From Nematopogon swammerdamellus (taxonomy: Eukaryota > Arthropoda > Insecta > Lepidoptera > Adelidae), in contig OX336343.1 of NCBI GenBank assembly GCA_946902875.1, forward strand, positions 3,758,754 through 3,822,753: 64,000 bases of DNA. Reading direction: 5' to 3'. The translations under genes and the position numbers were made by a program. The notes beneath the pieces are model-generated. The model saw nothing but the letters and a program-made list of their open reading frames with translations, was not told the origin of the DNA and searched no databases. How positions within the stretch are numbered: position 1 is the first letter of the stretch; each line of letters begins with the position of its first letter. This document shows positions 59,577 to 64,000 of this stretch, one piece after another.

Positions 59577-59815
59577 ACACGCACAAATGACGTCAGTAGC
59601 TCCTGGACTACTACTGTCAGTAGAGCTGGATCTTTTGTCGATGGTAGGAACATCAATCAGTGGGCGATGAGTCGGCGGAATGTCGCTCCCCTTCCGTCTT
59701 GTGAGTGAGCGATATCTTCATTTAGTCTGTACCGAAGTAACCTATCGATTGCACCAACATAGAACTTGTTTACTTCGGAATGATATAAGCCACACTGGTA
59801 TTTTTTTTGGGGGCA
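59577..59815. other. Short unassigned stretch
   Basis: No gene or repeat recognised. Confidence 0.35.
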
Positions 59816-59820
59816 GATTA

Positions 59821-60180
59821 TTTTATATGGAAATTGACAAGGTTGGCTACATCACCTACAACATCATAACACCGGGTGAACTAGATGCCATGTCAGTGCT
59901 TCCCTTCATTTCATCTCGGCTACACTGAGCGACGGAAAACACGAACTATTTAACATAGCCGTTTCGACCGACGACGTTTCATTCAGTGCGGTGGTACCAG
60001 CCCGGGCGGGATAAACCCTACCACCTAGTAAGGTAAGAAGGGAAGGGACCTACAGTTTTACGTGGAATCCGAACCACGGTCAGCCTCCAACGGTCGAGCG
60101 GTCACCCATCCAAGTACTCAGGGTTCAGGGTAGCTTAACAACAGTCGACCGACTGCACCACCGAGCTACTGAGGCCGACC
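59821..60180 (-). mobile_element. SINE-B, tRNA-headed, full-length
   Basis: ATGGAAATTGACAAGGTTGG, tail, core (GGTGGTACCAGCCCGGGCGG), GGAATCCGAACCACGGTCAG, and an A-box end CACCACCGAGCTACTGAGGC. The T run is replaced by TTATTTTAT. Confidence 0.85.
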
Positions 60181-60194
60181 GTATTATATATATA

Positions 60195-60480
60195 TATTGG
60201 CGGTTCCACTCTCGCGGAACACCCCTTTGTAGTCGACAGAAGAGTTCTTCGAACTGCACGATTCTCTAAATCGTTCTTGTGCCGCACTGCAAAGGTGTGG
60301 AACGGGCTCCCAGGTAATATCTTTCCCCACTCCTACAATCCACGGATCTTCAAATCGCGGGTTAATAGCCTTTCCCCAGCAACATTAGTCCGCATCCAAG
60401 CCGGACTGGCACTGGCACCTCCTCGGGGGTGAAATTGGCTGCGCCTGAGGCTTCGACCTCGGGCAGAGCCACCCAGTTCG
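60195..60480 (+). pseudogene. LINE C-terminus remnant
   Basis: One plus frame reads [40 protein letters not shown] and RVNSLS...LVRIQAGLALAPP, the post-RT C-terminus of an insect Jockey/CR1-type LINE, related to but distinct from 39490..39850. The 3' UTR follows up to an AATAAA at 60487; element-L-like sequence then begins. Confidence 0.7.
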
Positions 60481-60489
60481 GAAGCAATA

Positions 60490-60655
60490 AAAAAAATGGT
60501 CTATATATGTACCAGATTTTAACTTTTATTATCCAGGAGATTCGGAGAAAATAAGCTGTGACAGACGGACAGACAGACACGAGAGTGATCCTATAAGGGT
60601 TCCGTTTTGTTTCCCTCTTTTGAGATATGGAACCCAAAATATGAGTGGAGGAGCT
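60490..60655 (-). repeat. Element-L-related fragment
   Basis: GACAGACGGACAGACAGACA, GGGTTCCGTTTTGTTTCC and GATATGGAACCC resemble the left end of element L, diverged. Confidence 0.45.
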
Positions 60656-60930
60656 ATTTTCAATGAAGATCTAAAACTGTTAAGTAAATACTGAAATGTT
60701 GAGTAGTATTTACTCGGGCGAAACGTCTGGAGAGTTTCAGCAAGTTTTATTATTTTGCCGTCAGCACTAGGCATCGAAAATGAGGCCCTTAAGCTTTTAG
60801 AAAGTAAAGCCTATTGTGTCTGTACTACTTCCATTATTATTAGTACTTGAAACTTGGCATCAGCAGATTTTCAATAAATTATTAACTTACTTTAGTCAGA
60901 CACGCCAACCCGGCAAGCTAAGTTATAATT
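60656..60930. other. Short unassigned stretch
   Basis: No gene recognised. Confidence 0.35.
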
Positions 60931-60934
60931 ATGC

Positions 60935-61070
60935 GTTTTTTATGTAATCCGGTATGAGTGGCTGAGTCGGAGGGGCCAAAGCACATGCTCCGACCAGCCA
61001 ATATCACCTCCGAGAAGTTAGGTGCTATACCGGAGACTTCCCTAGATTGCTGGCTGTACTGGACTAAATC
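60935..61070 (-). repeat. SINE-A tail, truncated
   Basis: T run, ATGTAATCCGGTATGAGTGG through GATTGCTGGCTGTACTGGAC; it then stops at a TTCAAATTCAAATT simple repeat (61070..61110). Confidence 0.8.
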
Positions 61071-61111
61071 TTCAAATTCAAATTCTCAAATTCAAATTCA
61101 AATTTCAAATG

Positions 61112-61348
61112 TTTGTACCGTGTGGGGCCGGTACTTTAAAAGAATAGCCCCACTGCATCTCTCCCCGTGTATGTCGTAAAAGTGACTAAGGGATATGACT
61201 CCCTTCTTATATTACTAGGTGGTAGGGTTTAACCCGCCCGGGTTGGTACCACCGCACTGAATGAAAGATCGGTCGAAACGGCTATGTATCTAAATAGTTT
61301 GTGTTTTCCGTCCAGTTCAGTGTAGCCGGCACGACCGAAGGGAAGCAC
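61112..61348 (+). mobile_element. SINE-B, RTE-like head, truncated tail
   Basis: TACCGTGTGGGGCCGGTAC, GTCGTAAAAGTGACTAAGGG, core GGTTGGTACCACCGCACTG, tail up to CACGACCGAAGGGAAGCAC, where it switches into the next SINE piece. Confidence 0.85.
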
Positions 61349-61389
61349 GGAAAATACGAACTATTTTCAAAGCCGTTTCAACCGACCTT
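61349..61389 (-). repeat. SINE-B tail sliver
   Basis: GGAAAATACGAACTATTTTC and GCCGTTTCAACCGACC, reversed tail sequence wedged between two larger copies. Confidence 0.6.
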
Positions 61390-61776
61390 TCATTTTTTTT
61401 TTATGGAAACTGACACGTTTGGCTACATCACCTACAACGTCCGTGATGTCAGCCCATAACACCGGGTGAACTAGGTGCCATGTCAGTGCTTCCCCCTTTT
61501 GATCGTGCCGGCTACACTGAACTGGTCGGAAAACACAAACTATTTACATAGCCGTTTCGACCGACGTTTCATTCAGTGCGATGTTACCAACCGGGGCGGG
61601 TTAAACCCTACATCTAGTAAGGTAAGAAGGGACGGGACCTCGTTTTACGTGGAATCCGCACCACGGTCATCCTCCAACGGTCGATCGGTCACCCATCCAA
61701 GTACTGACCGCGCCCAGGTGTACTTATAATCTGACCGACAGTCGACCGACCGCACCACTGAGCTACCGAGGCTGAC
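61390..61776 (-). mobile_element. SINE-B, tRNA-headed, full-length
   Basis: T run, ATGGAAACTGACACGTTTGG, tail, core (GATGTTACCAACCGGGGCGG), GGAATCCGCACCACGGTCAT (B box changed), CTGACCGCGCCCAGGTGTAC and A-box end CACCACTGAGCTACCGAGGC. Confidence 0.87.
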
Positions 61777-61779
61777 AAG

Positions 61780-61997
61780 CTACTGTTTGTCGTCGAAGAG
61801 TTTAAAGTCTTCTAGGTACGTCAGGAGCGCTGAGTTGACAATACGCTCCATAACCTTTCTCAAGAGTGAGGTTATCGCAATATGGCGATAGTTCGAAGGG
61901 TTCGCTGGGTCCCCTTTCTTGGTGAACGGCTGCACCGAAGCTCTCTTCCAGCAAGAAGGCATCGAACCGTTGTTTAACAACGTTGGAAGTCTGCGAA
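61780..61997 (-). pseudogene. LINE reverse-transcriptase fragment (fingers)
   Basis: The reverse strand reads LPTLLNNGSMPSCWKRASVQ, FTKKGDPANPSNYRHIAITS, LLRKVMERIVNSALLTYLED and FKLFDDKQ. This is the start of a Jockey-like RT domain (PSCWK...V.P..KKGDP..P.NYRPI). It is cut by SINE-B at the 3' side, and its 5' side dissolves into the minisatellite that begins at 61966. Confidence 0.85.
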
Positions 61998-62394
61998 AAT
62001 CACGATGAACCGTTGTTTAACAAAGTTGGAAGTCTGCGAAAATACGATGAACCAGTGTTTAATAACGTTGGAAGTCTGCGAAAATCACGATGAGCCGTTG
62101 TTTAACAACGTTGGAAGTCTGCGAAAATCACGATGACACGTTGTTTAACAACGTTGGAAGTCTGCGAAAATCACGATGAACCGTTGTTTAACAACGTTGA
62201 AAGTCTGCGAAAATCACGATGAACCGTTGTTTAACAACGTCGGAAGTCTGCGAAAATCACGATGAACCGTTGTTTAACAACGTTGCAAGTCTGCGAAAAT
62301 CACGATGAACCGTTATTTAACAACGTCGGAAGTCTGCGAAAATCACGATGAACCGTTGTTTAACAACGTTGGAAGTCTGCGAAAATCACGATTA
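61966..62394. repeat. 43-bp minisatellite, ten units, derived from LINE RT sequence
   Basis: Unit ACCGTTGTTTAACAACGTTG, GAAGTCTGCGAAAATCACGA, TGA. Ten units, one of 42 bp. The first unit is part of the RT coding sequence of 61780..61997. Each has the small hairpin CGTTGTTTAACAACG. Since 43 is not divisible by three, no frame persists. Confidence 0.95.
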
Positions 62395-63365
62395 TAAAGA
62401 GACTCGTCGCGTTCGCGGCATGAATTCGCGCCGTGATTATGCAGCAAGCAGAATTAATTTCAAACGGCTGGTGCTTTCGCTCTGAAACTGTATTTGCGCT
62501 TTAATTTTATTTCTCGAATTATTCCAAACGACCGACCACAAATAAGCCGAAAGCGTCGCATTGCAACCACAATTTCTACCGTTATAAATAAGGCGTTACT
62601 TTCCTACAGAAATGCAACGTTCTGCTGCACCGCGCACGAGGTGAAAGAATGCCGGGAAAGCGCAGTCCGGAAATTAGAAAAACCGTGGAAAATATACGAG
62701 GTGGCTGCCGAGATTTTTGGGTTCGCTTTCTGCTTATTTTCATTTTAAAGTAGGTTTGCGTCGGCGGCATCTGCGCTTTCTTGAAGCATTTCGGGCATTC
62801 CTGTTTCTAAATTATTGAATTGTTTTTTTTTTTTCAAATCCCTATATCTCGAAAATTATATCGTACTATCTTTTAATTTCGCGTCCTTTGTGTCTAGGGA
62901 GACACGAATTTTAGAAGATCGGAAAACTATTACTTTATATTAGGTATTGTATTTGTTAACCTACTTCAAAAAAAGGAGGTGGTTCTCAATTCGACTGTAT
63001 TTTTTTTTATACATTTTTATATATATTTTATAAACAATAAATTTGATTAGTTATAATAAGTCGTCGTCAGAGAACAAAGAAGTCGAAATATAAGAAGAGA
63101 AGATGTATAATGTGTGTATTTTTTATTTATTGTGTAAAAAATTTACATAAAAATCTGAAATCTTGGTATGAACAAAAATCGAAAACACTTGGCGTATGGT
63201 CAACCGACGCAAGGACGCAAAATAATTAAACAAAACAAAATATCAAATAATTGTATGAACATATTTGTGTATTTAGCTGTAGAAAATCTTAATATTATTT
63301 TTGACAATTATTATTGTGGGAATTTTACTGACGATGTGAATTTGAATGTGAACAATTGAATGTGA
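62395..63365. other. Stretch without recognised gene
   Basis: 62490..62750 gives open frames on both strands without motifs. 62825..63150 is AT-rich. No repeats recognised. Confidence 0.4.
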
Positions 63366-63370
63366 ACAAT

Positions 63371-63430
63371 CATGTGTACAAATAAATGTGTTTCACTTTT
63401 GACTTTGACTTTTTTGACTTTGACTTTCGG
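63371..63430 (+). repeat. LINE 3' tail with (TTTGAC)n
   Basis: GTACAAATAAATGTGTTTC, then TTTTGACTTTGACTTTTTTG and ACTTTGACTTT, as at 28900..29095. Confidence 0.5.
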
Positions 63431-63454
63431 GAACTATTTAGGAAAGCTCCTCAC

Positions 63455-63490
63455 CTGTAATTCTTGTGACTGACGCGCCAAGTCTTTCTT
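63455..63490 (-). other. Very tentative exon end
   Basis: The reverse strand has an excellent donor, TTACAG|GTGAGGAGC, preceded by a frame reading KDLARQSQELQ that is coiled-coil-like. An in-frame TGA lies a few codons upstream, so the exon would have to start at one of the AG sites in GAAAGAAGAAAG. Too short to be sure. Confidence 0.2.
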
Positions 63491-63499
63491 CTTTCAGCG

Positions 63500-63760
63500 A
63501 ATAGGGCTAGAGATTCAAAGGGGGCAACGCTGCTATCGTGTTGGGCACGGGGGGGGGGAGTCGGCTGAGTTGGACGAAATGTTTTACCTGCAGTAGCCTG
63601 ACCAACCTTCCGCGGTGCTTCGGTGTAGTGGAGGCGTGCACGGTCCCTTCTCCGTCCGGTTCGCTAAACTGTGAGATACTAACCTAGACTTAAGAAAAAG
63701 AAATTGTGTTCACTTTCTAAACAATAAAAAAAATTGGAATCTGGAATACATTGGGCTTAT
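63500..63760. other. Unassigned stretch with G run
   Basis: G run at 63549..63559. No gene recognised. Confidence 0.35.
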
Positions 63761-63762
63761 AC

Positions 63763-63948
63763 ATACATACCACACGCTGTATCCCGACAATCGGAGTAAG
63801 CAGTGTAATCGGTATTGCGCTGCAAGTACTCTTGCAAGTAAGTGAAGCCACAACATCGACCACCACGTTTAGCAATGGATAAGATAACTATCAAGCAGGA
63901 AGTAAGGCACGAAGACCAACCTGCTGCATGACTCGGTGGAAAGACAGT
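63763..63948 (+). repeat. Dispersed repeat family D
   Basis: CACGCTGTATCCCGACAATC, GGAGTAAGCAGTGTAATCGG, CTGCAAGTACTCTTGCAAG, CACCACGTTTAGCAATGG, CAAGCAGGAAGTAAGGCACG and CTGCTGCATGACTCGGTGG; aligns with 56740..56930 and the reverse of 2275..2465. Confidence 0.7.
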
Positions 63949-64000
63949 GCCAATATTGAGAGGTGGTTATCCTGTCGCCCTTGAGCACGGCACCTTATCT

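Overview
This 64 kb window looks like repeat-rich, AT-rich insect nuclear DNA, most likely from a moth or butterfly. That is an inference. It rests on GT-AG introns without operon structure, a Mag-like Ty3/gypsy element, Jockey- and RTE-like LINE pieces, tRNA-headed SINEs with poly-A tails, Helitron ends, and dispersed repeats of a kind I associate with Lepidoptera. No rRNA, functional tRNA, CRISPR array or bacterial gene is visible.

Host-gene content is thin. The best case is on the minus strand: two exons (14301..14381 and 12452..12664) with good splice sites that join in phase and encode a cysteine-rich segment of a protein I cannot name. Weaker minus-strand candidates are terminal exons at 31066..31311 and 21402..21656, and scraps near 24425..24637 and 63455..63490.

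Layout. 1-7.7 kb: LINE, SINE and MITE debris. 7693-12148: a complete LTR retrotransposon with identical 113-bp LTRs, a 5-bp target duplication and one 1335-codon gag-pol ORF; it lies on the 3' side of exon 12452..12664, probably in the gene's next intron. 12.4-14.4 kb: the two exons, separated by an intron filled by a 17-unit minisatellite built around the exon's own splice acceptor. 14.8-31 kb: nested SINEs and MITEs and the first of two tiny palindromic hAT-like elements. 31-38 kb: candidate terminal exon, SINE, a 145-bp tandem repeat with a mini-ORF in each unit, and a 1.5-kb inverted-repeat element with Helitron-type ends around a reverse-transcriptase-like remnant. 38-46 kb: MITEs, the second palindromic mini-element and a 5'-truncated Jockey-like LINE. 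47-50 kb: a 76-bp minisatellite, a SINE and a Helitron. 51-55.1 kb: a nearly complete but frameshifted LINE. 55-64 kb: an ACCGGT-rich hAT MITE with exact target duplication, a Harbinger-like MITE, a 46-bp minisatellite, nested SINEs, and a 43-bp minisatellite that grew from a LINE RT coding sequence.

The main structural theme is modularity and palindromes. One SINE core carries two different tRNA-like heads and one RTE-like head. Several foldback MITEs show exact target duplications, so their superfamily can be inferred without a transposase.
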